Made by a program: the position numbers and the translations under genes. Below the pieces are notes generated by a model, which was not told the origin of the DNA, ran no database searches, and saw only the letters and a program-made list of their open reading frames with translations. Below are positions 1-12,548 of a stretch of DNA of 38,458 bases, piece after piece. Origin of the DNA: an uncultured Flavobacteriaceae bacterium (lineage in GTDB: Bacteria; Bacteroidota; Bacteroidia; Flavobacteriales; Flavobacteriaceae); assembly GCA_937930675.1 (NCBI GenBank), contig CALHCC010000129.1:1-38458 (forward strand). The letters run 5' to 3'. Position 1 is the stretch's first letter. The number at the start of each line of letters is the position of its first letter.

Positions 1-1
1 G

Positions 2-640
2 AAATACACACATGGAGCGACGCTTGCAATAACGCATCAAAATTTACAGGCTTCATTTTCTGCATTCTATCAGTGGGGAGCTATTGAAAACGGAAAAAAA
101 CACAACGCTTATTACATAGAACCCCATGTAAAATGGAAGGCTACTCAAAACTACCATATTACTTTAGGAGCTCAAATATTTAGTGGAGATCAAAACCAAA
201 ACGATGCTAAATCTACCGCCTTCTTAACACAGTACGGAGCCTTTCATAGACACAACGGACAATTGGATTATACGCAATTAACCGTAAGAACCAATGAGCA
301 TGAAGGAATTATAAATCCGTACCTTACACAAGATATTTACTTTCATAAAAAATTACGTTTAAATTGGCAAAGTCATGTGTTGGGTGCAAATTCTAGGCTC
401 ATCAAAACAAAAAATAACGAAACCGAAAAATTAAATAAATTCTACGCCTGGGAAAACGATTTTAAGTCTTCTTACAAAGCAAATCACTATACAAACATAG
501 AGTTTGCTTACTTATTTTTAGTAGCCAATGAAGGAATTAATTTTTTAAGTACTCCACAAAATGGAGATCCTAATAAAGTAGCTCAGTTTTTATACTTAGC
601 CGTTTCTTGGACTCCTAAATTGTACCAAAGCAAACATTAA
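2..640 (+). CDS. Outer-membrane beta-barrel porin, alginate-export-like (5' truncated by window edge)
   Basis: Frame is open from nt 2 (KYTHGATLAITHQNLQASFSAFYQWGAIENGKKHNAYYIEPHVKWK...) through the listed 263..640 ORF. Alternating aromatic beta-strand pattern resembles alginate-export-type porins. The TTG at 263 is probably not a true start. Confidence 0.6.
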   Translation, partial: KYTHGATLAITHQNLQASFSAFYQWGAIENGKKHNAYYIEPHVKWKATQNYHITLGAQIFSGDQNQNDAKSTAFLTQYGAFHRHNGQLDYTQLTVRTNEHEGIINPYLTQDIYFHKKLRLNWQSHVLGANSRLIKTKNNETEKLNKFYAWENDFKSSYKANHYTNIEFAYLFLVANEGINFLSTPQNGDPNKVAQFLYLAVSWTPKLYQSKH

Positions 641-645
641 TATTA

Positions 646-1410
646 ATGAGACCACGTATTATTTTTCTATTGTTTGCATGTTGTTTATTTAATGCTTGTG
701 AAAAATCTACAGACACAAAATTAACCATTGCTATAGCTGCTAACATGCAATTTGCTATAAAAGAACTATGCAATGAGTTTACTAAAAATACTCATATTAA
801 TTGTGACATTATTGTAGGTTCTTCTGGTAAATTAACCGCTCAAATAGAACAAGGAGCTCCTTACAATGTGTTTTTATCTGCAAATTTAAAATACCCTAAG
901 TATTTACATCAAAAAGGGATGACTGATACAACACCATTGGTATATGCTTACGGAAAATTAATTTTGTGGTCTAATACCCCATCTATACAAGCATCATTAC
1001 AACAACTAAAAGCTACTAATATACAACACATAGCCATTGCCAACCCTGCAACTGCTCCTTATGGATTTGCCGCACAAGAGGTCTTAAAAAATTTAGAAAT
1101 AGATATTACTCTAAAACATAAATTGGTGTTTGGAGAAAACATTGCTCAAGTAAATCAGTTTATTTTGTCTAAAACTTCTCAAATTGGTTTCACTTCTAAA
1201 TCAACACTTCCATATATTAAAAACAATAAGGCTGGAAATTGGCTAGAAATTCCACAAAACCTATACACTCCTATTCAACAAGGAATTGTTGTTTTAAAAC
1301 AAAACAACAACAATTTAGCAAAGAGTAGTAAACTCTTTAAAAATTTCATTACATCTAAGTCTGCTCAAACTATTTTAAAAAAGTATGGTTATACTCCTTT
1401 AGATAATTAA
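646..1410 (+). CDS. modA: Molybdate ABC transporter substrate-binding protein (ModA-like lipoprotein)
   Basis: Lipobox-like LFNACEK; LTIAIAANMQFAIKELCNEF, GSSGKLTAQIEQGAPYNVFLSA and IANPATAPYGFAAQEVL are ModA-like. Confidence 0.85.
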   Translation: MRPRIIFLLFACCLFNACEKSTDTKLTIAIAANMQFAIKELCNEFTKNTHINCDIIVGSSGKLTAQIEQGAPYNVFLSANLKYPKYLHQKGMTDTTPLVYAYGKLILWSNTPSIQASLQQLKATNIQHIAIANPATAPYGFAAQEVLKNLEIDITLKHKLVFGENIAQVNQFILSKTSQIGFTSKSTLPYIKNNKAGNWLEIPQNLYTPIQQGIVVLKQNNNNLAKSSKLFKNFITSKSAQTILKKYGYTPLDN

Positions 1411-1460
1411 TTTTGTAATTAGTTGTGTACACTATAGTCAATCGTAGTCTTGTTTAAAAA

Positions 1461-3983
<2,523 letters not shown>

Positions 3984-4054
3984 TTATAATTTTATCATCT
4001 TTTAATTGATTTTACAAACAACTCCTTTTTGTAATGCGTGGAATCCCCTAAAAA

Positions 4055-4096
4055 TTAGACAACTTAAAATTAAAAATCATTCATTTTAAGTTGTCA
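4055..4096 (-). terminator. Putative Rho-independent terminator after the sulfatase/GH operon
   Basis: Perfect 13-bp inverted repeat GACAACTTAAAAT (4058-4070) / ATTTTAAGTTGTC (4083-4095). On the minus strand it is followed by TAATTTTTA. Confidence 0.6.
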
Positions 4097-4130
4097 TAAT
4101 AAAAGAATAGCAAACTTAGTAACAAACTAC

Positions 4131-5561
4131 TTATCGTCTCAACAAAATTTTTAATTGCTTTCTAAAATCTTTTACAACACTTTTGTATTTAGAATTATTT
4201 ACTTCGTTGTTCCATTCATTGGGATCAATACGATGATCATACAATTCTTCTTCTCCATTTACATATACAATATATCTAAAGTTTTCGTTACGCAACGTAT
4301 GGTTTCCTTTTTGTTTGGTGGTTAAAGCTGGGTGCTCCCATATTCCGTTTGGATTTGATACTAAATGTGCAAAACTATTCCCATCCAAATCCTCTTTTTT
4401 AGGCAATTCACACAAATCTATCAAGGTAGGGTACACATCTATTAAAGAAACTGTTTTTAAGCTCACTCCGCTTTTTCCTTTGTTAGGGTCGTATATAATT
4501 AAAGGAGTTTTAGCGGCTTCTTCCCAAAGCGTCTGCTTGCTCCAATGTTCTTTTTCTCCTAAATGCCAACCATGGTCTCCCATTAAAACAACCATCGTAT
4601 TTTCTGTATACTTACTTTTTTCTAATCCGTTTAATACATGTCCTACACATGCATCTGCATAAGCCAAATTTGCTAGATAAGCTTTTACAAAGGCTTTCCG
4701 TTGGTTATTTCTTACAACCTCTTTATGCAATTTACCTCTACCCACCCAATTAGAACCTATTTTTCCTACATCTTCTAAATCTTGATTGATGACTTTAGGT
4801 AGCTGAATACTCTCTTCATCAAACATATCAAAATACTTTTGTGGAGCATACAACGGTAAATGAGGTCTAAAAATACCACAAGCTAAAAAGAAAGGTTTAT
4901 CATGTTCTTCTTGTAAAAAATTAGCCGCATAATTTGCCGATTTCCAATCATGGGTTCTTTCATCTTCAATATCAATTCCCAACCAATCAAAAGATCTTGT
5001 TTTACTTCCTTTCACTCCTGCTCTTTCAAAGTCAATACCGTGTTGATGACGTTGTGCTACTGGGGGAAATTGAACTCCTAACCCTCCTTTATGTTCTTGC
5101 TGAAAAGAACCTGGATCACTCCCCTTTTTAGGCTGAGGTTTAGTACCTCTAGGGCTGTGAAATATTTTACCAGCAGCAGCTGTTTTATAGCCATTTTTCT
5201 CAAAATACTGAGGTAAAGTAGTTGTGTTTTCAAAACCATCCATATCTCTAAAATTTTCCTTGTTACCATACACACCTGTTTTAAAAGGTTGATAACCTGT
5301 AAGCATACTGGTTCTTGATGGATTACAAAGCGGTACAGAGCAATAAGCTTTCTTAAACACCATTCCTTTTTTAGCCAAAGCATCCATATGAGGAGTTTTT
5401 GCTTGCGGATGACCTCCAAAAGCTCCTACCCAATCGTTCATATCATCTACCATAATTAACAAAACATTCTTTTTTTGTTTTATGACTTGTGCTTGTACAG
5501 AAACACTTATTAAAACAAGTAGTACCCCAAAAATGTTTTGTATTATTTTACGTTTGTTCAT
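4131..5561 (-). CDS. Secreted type I (formylglycine-dependent) sulfatase
   Basis: Signal peptide; LLIMVDDMNDWVGAFGGHPQAKTPHMDALAKKG; C-x-P-S-R motif in LCNPSRTSMLTG; MGDHGWHLGEKEHWSK. Confidence 0.9.
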   Translation of the reverse strand: MNKRKIIQNIFGVLLVLISVSVQAQVIKQKKNVLLIMVDDMNDWVGAFGGHPQAKTPHMDALAKKGMVFKKAYCSVPLCNPSRTSMLTGYQPFKTGVYGNKENFRDMDGFENTTTLPQYFEKNGYKTAAAGKIFHSPRGTKPQPKKGSDPGSFQQEHKGGLGVQFPPVAQRHQHGIDFERAGVKGSKTRSFDWLGIDIEDERTHDWKSANYAANFLQEEHDKPFFLACGIFRPHLPLYAPQKYFDMFDEESIQLPKVINQDLEDVGKIGSNWVGRGKLHKEVVRNNQRKAFVKAYLANLAYADACVGHVLNGLEKSKYTENTMVVLMGDHGWHLGEKEHWSKQTLWEEAAKTPLIIYDPNKGKSGVSLKTVSLIDVYPTLIDLCELPKKEDLDGNSFAHLVSNPNGIWEHPALTTKQKGNHTLRNENFRYIVYVNGEEELYDHRIDPNEWNNEVNNSKYKSVVKDFRKQLKILLRR

Positions 5562-5569
5562 CTTTATTT

Positions 5570-7840
5570 TTATTTTTTAATTATTTCTACAAAATATACA
5601 TCGTTAGGTTTTAATTCAGGATTTTTACTTACTTCTACTCCTGTAATTAAATCTTTACAGATAAATTGTGCTTTGTCTTTTAATGCTATTGATAATTTTG
5701 CTTGGTGTTTTCCTATGTTTACAATAGATAAAATATGTTTGTTTTCTTTTGTTTTTATTACTTTCCAAGCACATCCTTTTCTTCCTACATCATTTTGTTC
5801 TTGCACAACCACTTCTGACAATAAGTTTCTTTTTTCTAACAAACCCATTGCTTCTTCTTTTATTTCTTCTGCAGATGGTAACACCATTAATTTACCTGTA
5901 CCAGAAGTTAATGTTGATACATAAGGAACACCGTATTCATTTTTCTTTAAACTAACCGTATCCATTACTACAGTTCCCCCTTTATTTAAATAAGCTTGTA
6001 AAGCATCTAATTCTTTCTTAGTAACATAAGGAGTTTTGTGTACCAATACTACATCCCAATTCGTATGATCTTGTTTCTCTAGGATATTTTGAGTTGCAAA
6101 TCCTAAAGGCGTACCTTCAAAATGTAATTTCTCATACAATTCAAACACATCATCCATATGTTTCCTTTTATTGATTGCAGAGGTTTTTGAATAAAAGATT
6201 CTCAATGGTTTTCTTTGTCTTTGAAAAGCCATAATTTCCTCTGCGTTGCTATTTAAATCAATTAAAGTCATTGCAACTTCATTCGTTACTCTTGGCTGAT
6301 GAATGTTAGAACCTGCATAACCTTTATCCTTCCTTGCTTTTTTGGAAATTGATCCGTCTGCATTCCTTGGCCAGTACCATATTTGACTCGCCGTCATACC
6401 ATAGGTATGAGCTAACCAAAAAGTAGCTCTTGCATATGTTGGTTCTAAATACAAATCTCTGGATTGACCTGTAGATAAATAATGTAATTCTGAATTAAAG
6501 TTAATTTTGTTAGGGCTCACGGATTTCATAAAATCAAACCCCATACACAATTCTCTCCATTCAAACCTATAATGTTCTGTCCACTCGTGCTTTCCCCAGT
6601 ACATTTTATGCCCCGCCCCAGAGTCGTTTCCTATAATACCGCTCATATCTGTTAAAGCCTCCAAATCAATTCCATGGACTCTTTTATTCTCTGTCCATAA
6701 ATTAGGCATAATTTTAAGGTGAACCTTTGCTTGTGCATCGTGCTTTAAAATTTCCGACTTTAAAAAAGCATACCAATCTGTCACTCTATCCATGTTAAAC
6801 AAAGACCAGTCGTACCACTTAGCACTCCCTCTTAAAGACATATCTATAGGAATTTCAATACTCACATCCTGAAACGTAGCATAATTTGTATTCCAGTATT
6901 CATTTAAAGTTTTTATACTTGTATGTTTCGTCTGTAACCAGTTTTTAAATTTATCAATTGTATACTTAGAGACAGGTCCCGATGCCCATTGTTTTTTAGT
7001 TCCTTTTTTTTGTGTAAAAAAATGAGGTTCGTTACACAACATATACCCTAACTCAGCGTACTTTTTCTCTGCTGTATAAGGTACCACAGCTCCCAATAAC
7101 TTTTCTTGTATATAACGTGCTCCCGGATGATCGATATCGTAAGCAGTGTAGGTGTCTTCTCTCATTTTAAAGTCGGGTCCATATACAGATGCTGCCCATT
7201 TAGGCACACTTTTATGGTTCAAAAAAATAAATCCTAAATTTCCAGAAGGTTTTGTTGCTAATTCTTGCTCTTTTCTAGGGTTTAATTTACCTTCCTTATC
7301 AACTAGATAACTAGGTGTGATGAAAAATCCATCTTGACTTCCATGAAACTCTTCTAACTCTTTTGTACTGGGTTTCCAGGTGTAATCTGCTAAAAAAACA
7401 GGTTTATTTTGATACGTTAACTGATCATTTTCTACAGTAACCTTTGCCCAATTTACTTGAGGGCTGGGCTTTCTAACTATTTTCCCTTTGGAAACCATCG
7501 TAATCTCCTCAATGGCCTTCTCCAGCATTTTAACCACATCTTTCCTTTCAAAATCTGCTAATTCATTCGCATATTTTTCAGCATCCTTTTTAAATGGAGA
7601 AAATGCTTTAAAGGCCGTTATATTAGCATCTATATTTTTTTCATCCCAATTGGCATATTTTAAAAATACTTCCGCAGTTCTTATAGTTGTTTCTTCTTTT
7701 AAAACATCTATATTTTTTCGTTTTGCTTTTTTAACTAGTTTTTTTAAGGTTTTAATTTTAGAAAATGCCGTTTCTTCTAAATTCTGTGCGTTAAATTGCA
7801 CAGATAACAGCATGAAAATAAGTAAAAGTGTTTTTTTCAT
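5570..7840 (-). CDS. Secreted clan GH-A-like glycoside hydrolase (beta-galactosidase/agarase-like; exact family not assigned)
   Basis: Signal peptide. Candidate acid/base in YMLCNEPHFF and candidate nucleophile in INFNSELHYLS, in the order expected for clan GH-A. C-terminal glutamine-amidotransferase-like/trimerisation-like region. Only 8 bp from the sulfatase gene. Confidence 0.65.
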   Translation of the reverse strand: MKKTLLLIFMLLSVQFNAQNLEETAFSKIKTLKKLVKKAKRKNIDVLKEETTIRTAEVFLKYANWDEKNIDANITAFKAFSPFKKDAEKYANELADFERKDVVKMLEKAIEEITMVSKGKIVRKPSPQVNWAKVTVENDQLTYQNKPVFLADYTWKPSTKELEEFHGSQDGFFITPSYLVDKEGKLNPRKEQELATKPSGNLGFIFLNHKSVPKWAASVYGPDFKMREDTYTAYDIDHPGARYIQEKLLGAVVPYTAEKKYAELGYMLCNEPHFFTQKKGTKKQWASGPVSKYTIDKFKNWLQTKHTSIKTLNEYWNTNYATFQDVSIEIPIDMSLRGSAKWYDWSLFNMDRVTDWYAFLKSEILKHDAQAKVHLKIMPNLWTENKRVHGIDLEALTDMSGIIGNDSGAGHKMYWGKHEWTEHYRFEWRELCMGFDFMKSVSPNKINFNSELHYLSTGQSRDLYLEPTYARATFWLAHTYGMTASQIWYWPRNADGSISKKARKDKGYAGSNIHQPRVTNEVAMTLIDLNSNAEEIMAFQRQRKPLRIFYSKTSAINKRKHMDDVFELYEKLHFEGTPLGFATQNILEKQDHTNWDVVLVHKTPYVTKKELDALQAYLNKGGTVVMDTVSLKKNEYGVPYVSTLTSGTGKLMVLPSAEEIKEEAMGLLEKRNLLSEVVVQEQNDVGRKGCAWKVIKTKENKHILSIVNIGKHQAKLSIALKDKAQFICKDLITGVEVSKNPELKPNDVYFVEIIKK

Positions 7841-8153
7841 TTTTTAAGACTATTGGTGCTAATTTAAAGAATATTTATATTTTTTCTTAAAAAAATAATC
7901 ATCTTATAAATAAAATAATACTTTTTAAAGAATATTTTAATAAAAGTCTTGCAAAGAAAATGTTTATGCTCAACAAAATTGTCTGCGTGTATTTAATTTA
8001 TGTATGTTATTATACATAAAATTGAGGTTGATTATTAAATGAATTGGTTTGGGCTATGCGTATTGCGAAATTCAGCAGTGCTAAACTTTCAAATAAACAC
8101 TTCGCAAAATCTTTTTATTTTTAAACCCAATCAAAAAGATTTGACAGACTTCA

Positions 8154-8765
8154 TTAATTGAATAGATTTTTAAATTTCGTCCAAAAATTCGTGTTACATA
8201 CAGGTGTTGTCATAAGTAGTTTTTCTTCAATACGTTTATGAATAAAATAAAATTTTTCAGCTACTTTTAAATATTCAGTACTCCAACCATTTAATATTGC
8301 CACCTCTTGGTAATTACCAATCTGTAAAAACTCCACTATTATTTTTTCTAAAGTATCAAAGTCCAAAAGTTCTATTTGTTTTTGGTAAGACTCAAGTTCT
8401 TCTGTTAAAACTTCGGCATTATCAAATCCTGACCAAACCATATCAATTTTATCATTAATTCTTGATTTGACATAAACTATTATTTCTAAAACTTCTTTAA
8501 AATCTGTATAAAATAGAATTTTTGATTTGAAATATTCTTCTGTTTCCAAATCACAATTTTCATTCAACTTGTATAAAGCTTTTTCTCTAAATTCTTTAGA
8601 TACAAGTCTATCAGAAATCAATTTTACATCCTGTTCAAATTCATCAATTAAACACCAATCATCATCATCTAATCGATCATGTTCAGACATTTTTCCACCA
8701 CGGCCGAATGCATCGATATCCCCATTAAATTTGTTATATATTTTTATCTTTTCAATAGTTAACAT
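8154..8765 (-). CDS. Hypothetical acidic protein
   Basis: 203-aa ORF with codon usage consistent with neighbours; no family recognised. Confidence 0.6.
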   Translation of the reverse strand: MLTIEKIKIYNKFNGDIDAFGRGGKMSEHDRLDDDDWCLIDEFEQDVKLISDRLVSKEFREKALYKLNENCDLETEEYFKSKILFYTDFKEVLEIIVYVKSRINDKIDMVWSGFDNAEVLTEELESYQKQIELLDFDTLEKIIVEFLQIGNYQEVAILNGWSTEYLKVAEKFYFIHKRIEEKLLMTTPVCNTNFWTKFKNLFN

Positions 8766-8819
8766 TAGTTAATTCTAATTTAAATACAACAAATTTTAAC
8801 AAAACAACTATCTACTTTG

Positions 8820-9497
8820 TTAAATAATAGATTCTCCGTTTAAGTTGGTTGTTAACACACTGCTCATGTAATCTAAAAAAGGTCTACATGCTTGAAAAGA
8901 AGCAAGCACTTCATCATAAAAATTTTTAGACAGCACCTCTTTGTCAGTGAATTTTCTTAAAAACAAAAAATCTTTTTTTCGAATCAAGGTTATGGCTTCG
9001 TGTTCTTTATCAAAACCTTTAGGAGCTGTTTTTAATGTATCCCCTTGGTAAAAGCCTCCAAATGTTTGTTGAATACCAGAACTGTTTATAATCTCGTTAA
9101 TTTCAGAAGCATCTACTTCAAACTCTTTTCTAATTCTTAATAAATCTTCTTTATTAGGTTGCCAAAAACCACATGCCACAAAAGATCCGTTAGGAGTAAC
9201 CTCAACATGATAGGCTCCTCTTAATGCTTCTGTAGCTCTTTTAAAACTACAGCTTCTATAAATTTTATACGGAGACTTGTCTTTAGAGAAACGTACATCT
9301 CTATAAATTCTATAGGCTTTCATATCTTCAATATCATCGTATTCTTTTAAGCCCTCCATTATCGTAGAAAAAAATAGCTTTAACTTCTGTTCTTCTTCTA
9401 CAAACCAATCTTTATGATCGGCAAACCACTCTCTGTTATTATTTTCTTTTAACTGATTTAAAAACTTAAAAACCGAAGATTCAACACGTTTACTCAT
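8820..9497 (-). CDS. DUF2461 family protein
   Basis: FKFLNQLKENNNREWFADHKDWF...YRIYRDVRFSKDKSPYKIYRS is characteristic of DUF2461/TIGR02453. Confidence 0.85.
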   Translation of the reverse strand: MSKRVESSVFKFLNQLKENNNREWFADHKDWFVEEEQKLKLFFSTIMEGLKEYDDIEDMKAYRIYRDVRFSKDKSPYKIYRSCSFKRATEALRGAYHVEVTPNGSFVACGFWQPNKEDLLRIRKEFEVDASEINEIINSSGIQQTFGGFYQGDTLKTAPKGFDKEHEAITLIRKKDFLFLRKFTDKEVLSKNFYDEVLASFQACRPFLDYMSSVLTTNLNGESII

Positions 9498-9673
9498 AAT
9501 TTATTTTTCAAGATTTTAAATGTACAAATTCTTATGAAAAAAATCATTTTTTATCCTAAAATCTCATCTAAAAATCAACTAAATATTGTAAATTTAATAG
9601 TGTATTTTATCTCATCAAAAAGGTAGATAAATCAACAACTTTTACATAAAAAACCACCTCTAAATAATTCCTA

Positions 9674-11005
9674 ATGGAAGATATGATTTTCTATGATCGT
9701 TTGCAGTTTGCTTTTACGATTACATTCCACTACATTTTCCCACAACTCACCATGGGGCTTTCTTTAATTATTCTTTTTTTTAAAGGATCTTATTTAAAAT
9801 CTAACAAAGAAATCTATAACGATGCTGCAAAATTTTTTATGAAAATTTTTGCCTTGAATTTTACCATGGGAGTAGTAACGGGAATTCCTATGGAATTTCA
9901 ATTTGGAACCAATTGGGCAAAGTTTTCTGAATTAACAGGAGGAATTATCGGTCAGACCTTAGCCATGGAAGGTACCTTTTCGTTCTTTTTAGAATCTTCT
10001 TTTTTAGCCTTATTTATTTTTGGAGAAAAACAAATGGGACAAAAATTACACTTTTTAACAGGCTTCTTTGTTTTTTTAGGTTCTTGGGCGAGTGGTTATT
10101 TCATATTGGCTACCAATGCTTGGATGCAACATCCTGTAGGGTATGAAATCTTAAACAATGGAAAGTTTGTGTTAACACATTTTTCAGAACTTTTTAGCAA
10201 TCCTTGGCTAATTCCTGCCTTTTTACACAACCAAATGGCTTCTTTAGTAACTTCTTCTTTTGTAGTTGCTAGTATTGGTGCGTTTTACCTACTTATCAAA
10301 AAAAATAAAACACATGGAAAACTTTTTTTAAAAACAGGAGTTATTTTTGGCCTTGTATCCTGTTTATTGGTCGCCTTCCCTACAGGAGATTTAAATGCTA
10401 AAAATGTAGCAAAATATCAGCCTGCTGCTTTTGCTGCTATGGAAGGTATTTTTGAAACCGAACATGCGGGTGCAGAAATTGTTTTGATTGGCCAACCCAA
10501 TATGGTGGAGAAAAAATTAGACAATAAAATAGCCGTTCCTAATGTGCTTAGTTTTTTAACATACCAAGATTGGGATCGACAAATCATAGGAATGGATCAT
10601 TTCAAAAAAGAAGAATTGCCAGACAATATTCCTGCTCTTTATTATTCATATCACATTATGGTAGGTTTAGGAACTATATTTATTGCCATTATGGGAATTG
10701 CTGCTTTGTTGCTTTACTTTAAGAAAATCTATAGCTACAAACCTATTTTATGGGCCATATTGTTAGCACTTCCGTTTCCTTTTATTGCAAATTTAACCGG
10801 ATGGTATGTGGCAGAGTTAGGTAGACAACCTTATTTGGTGTACGGACTTTTAAAAACAGCACAAGGGATTTCTCCAACGGTATCTTCTGGAAATACCCTT
10901 TTTACGTTATTAGGATTTGTAGCTTTATACATGCTACTCGGTTTACTTTTTCTGGTCTTAATCGGAAAAACAATCTATCAAGGTCCTCAATCTAAAACTC
11001 ATTAA
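9674..11005 (+). CDS. cydA: Cytochrome bd ubiquinol oxidase subunit I
   Basis: YDRLQFAFTITFHYIFPQLTMGLS; GEKQMGQKLHFLTGFFVFLGSWASGYFILATNAWMQHPVG; WYVAELGRQPYLVYGLLKT. Confidence 0.95.
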   Translation: MEDMIFYDRLQFAFTITFHYIFPQLTMGLSLIILFFKGSYLKSNKEIYNDAAKFFMKIFALNFTMGVVTGIPMEFQFGTNWAKFSELTGGIIGQTLAMEGTFSFFLESSFLALFIFGEKQMGQKLHFLTGFFVFLGSWASGYFILATNAWMQHPVGYEILNNGKFVLTHFSELFSNPWLIPAFLHNQMASLVTSSFVVASIGAFYLLIKKNKTHGKLFLKTGVIFGLVSCLLVAFPTGDLNAKNVAKYQPAAFAAMEGIFETEHAGAEIVLIGQPNMVEKKLDNKIAVPNVLSFLTYQDWDRQIIGMDHFKKEELPDNIPALYYSYHIMVGLGTIFIAIMGIAALLLYFKKIYSYKPILWAILLALPFPFIANLTGWYVAELGRQPYLVYGLLKTAQGISPTVSSGNTLFTLLGFVALYMLLGLLFLVLIGKTIYQGPQSKTH

Positions 11006-11009
11006 TATT

Positions 11010-12083
11010 ATGGAAACTGTTTGGTTTATTATTATTGCACTAGTGCTCACTGTATTTTTTATTTTAGATGGGTACGATTTTGGAACAGGAATTATTCATT
11101 TATTTTTTGCAAAAAAAGAAAAAGACAAGGAAGTTATTTCTAAAGCCGCAGGATTATTTTGGGATTCTAACGAAGTTTGGTTGGTTGCTGCTGGCGGACT
11201 TCTATTTATGGCTTTCCCTACATTGTACGCTTCTGTTTTTAGTGGGTTTTATCTTCCTCTGATCATTATTCTTTGGCTTATAATCTTTAGAGCTTTAGGT
11301 TTAGAACTTAGAGGACAATTTAATCATACTTTATGGAAAACGATTTGGGACAGAGCTTTTGGTGTATCTAGCTTGTTACTCACTTTATTCTTTGGAATTG
11401 CATTGGGAAATGTAGCTAGAGGTGTTAATTTAGGAGGAATTGAAAACAGTGTTGCTGCATACGAAGCTCATTACTTCTTTTTACCGCTTTGGAACAGCAG
11501 TTTTAGTCCGCTTTCCGAAACTCCCGGAGTTATTGATTGGTTTACACTTGTTATTGGTTTAATAGCCGTAATTACCCTATCTATTCACGGAGCCAATTGG
11601 ATTGTTTTAAAAACAAATGCAAGCATCAATCAACCATTAAAAAACATTAGTTTTCAACTAAACATCGCTTTAGGAGTTTTTACTGTTTTCTCTATTAGTA
11701 TTTGGCATTTAATTACACCTCACCCTTTAGAAAACTACCTAAAAAATCCATTATTCTTAATTTTTCCTATCCTTTATTTTACTGGATTTACAGGACAGTT
11801 TTTCGTGAAAAAGTTTAAAAAAGAAACATCTGCTTTTTATTGTTCTTCTTTAATGATTTTTGGAGGGATTACCTCTACCCTGGCAACCATGTTTCCTGTT
11901 TTATTACCTTCTACAAATACAGTAAACGATAATTTAACCATTTACAATACTGCAACAAGCACATACGGAATGTCCGTTGCTATTCCTTGGATAATCATTG
12001 GTATTATTTTAATGATTGCTTATTTTTTAATACAAAAAAAGATAAATAATGGGAAAATAGACGATAGGGAATATGGCCATTAA
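11010..12083 (+). CDS. cydB: Cytochrome bd ubiquinol oxidase subunit II
   Basis: FFILDGYDFGTGI; FWDSNEVWLVAAGGLLFMAFP; starts 4 bp after cydA. Confidence 0.95.
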   Translation: METVWFIIIALVLTVFFILDGYDFGTGIIHLFFAKKEKDKEVISKAAGLFWDSNEVWLVAAGGLLFMAFPTLYASVFSGFYLPLIIILWLIIFRALGLELRGQFNHTLWKTIWDRAFGVSSLLLTLFFGIALGNVARGVNLGGIENSVAAYEAHYFFLPLWNSSFSPLSETPGVIDWFTLVIGLIAVITLSIHGANWIVLKTNASINQPLKNISFQLNIALGVFTVFSISIWHLITPHPLENYLKNPLFLIFPILYFTGFTGQFFVKKFKKETSAFYCSSLMIFGGITSTLATMFPVLLPSTNTVNDNLTIYNTATSTYGMSVAIPWIIIGIILMIAYFLIQKKINNGKIDDREYGH

Positions 12084-12164
12084 TACAAACAGATACTTAT
12101 CATTATTGTAAAAAACACAAAGACCGATACATCCAAAAACTAACATTCAAGTAAACATAATATT

Positions 12165-12443
12165 GTGACTGAAACGATTATTGCTTTATTTAGTATTTCC
12201 ATGGGAATTTTAACATCCCTTCTTTTTGGAAAATTAAAACCTACCTATTCTTTTGGAATTTCTGGTGATGCAATACTAGGAGTTTTTGGAAGTATTTTAT
12301 TTTTAAAAACCATAGGTAAATTATATGCAAAATATTCTATTTTAGAAACAGATACAACAATATTTATAGTTAACATCACATGTTCTATTGTAGGAGCTTT
12401 ATGCTTGTTAGGAGTTGCAAACATACTTTTTAAAAAAAATTAA
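12165..12443 (+). CDS. Small integral membrane protein (YeaQ/YmgE/GlsB-like length and topology)
   Basis: 92 aa, three hydrophobic segments with Gly-rich SFGISGDAILGVFGSILF; GTG start. Confidence 0.5.
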   Translation: MTETIIALFSISMGILTSLLFGKLKPTYSFGISGDAILGVFGSILFLKTIGKLYAKYSILETDTTIFIVNITCSIVGALCLLGVANILFKKN

Positions 12444-12548
12444 GGCTTTCTATGGTACTTATTCTTTTTTACAACAAGCTATTCATTCTAAATTGTATGG
12501 TACTTTTTTAAATGTTTTGTATTTTTCACAAAAAATATCCGATTAAAC

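Noticed and set aside
5078-5419. Minus-strand 113-aa ORF inside the sulfatase
   Set aside because: Alternate frame within a well-supported sulfatase CDS with no independent motif.
12451-12505. Direct repeat TATGGTACTT (12451-12460 and 12496-12505) upstream of mscS
   Set aside because: Short, two copies only; cannot be distinguished from chance without conservation data.
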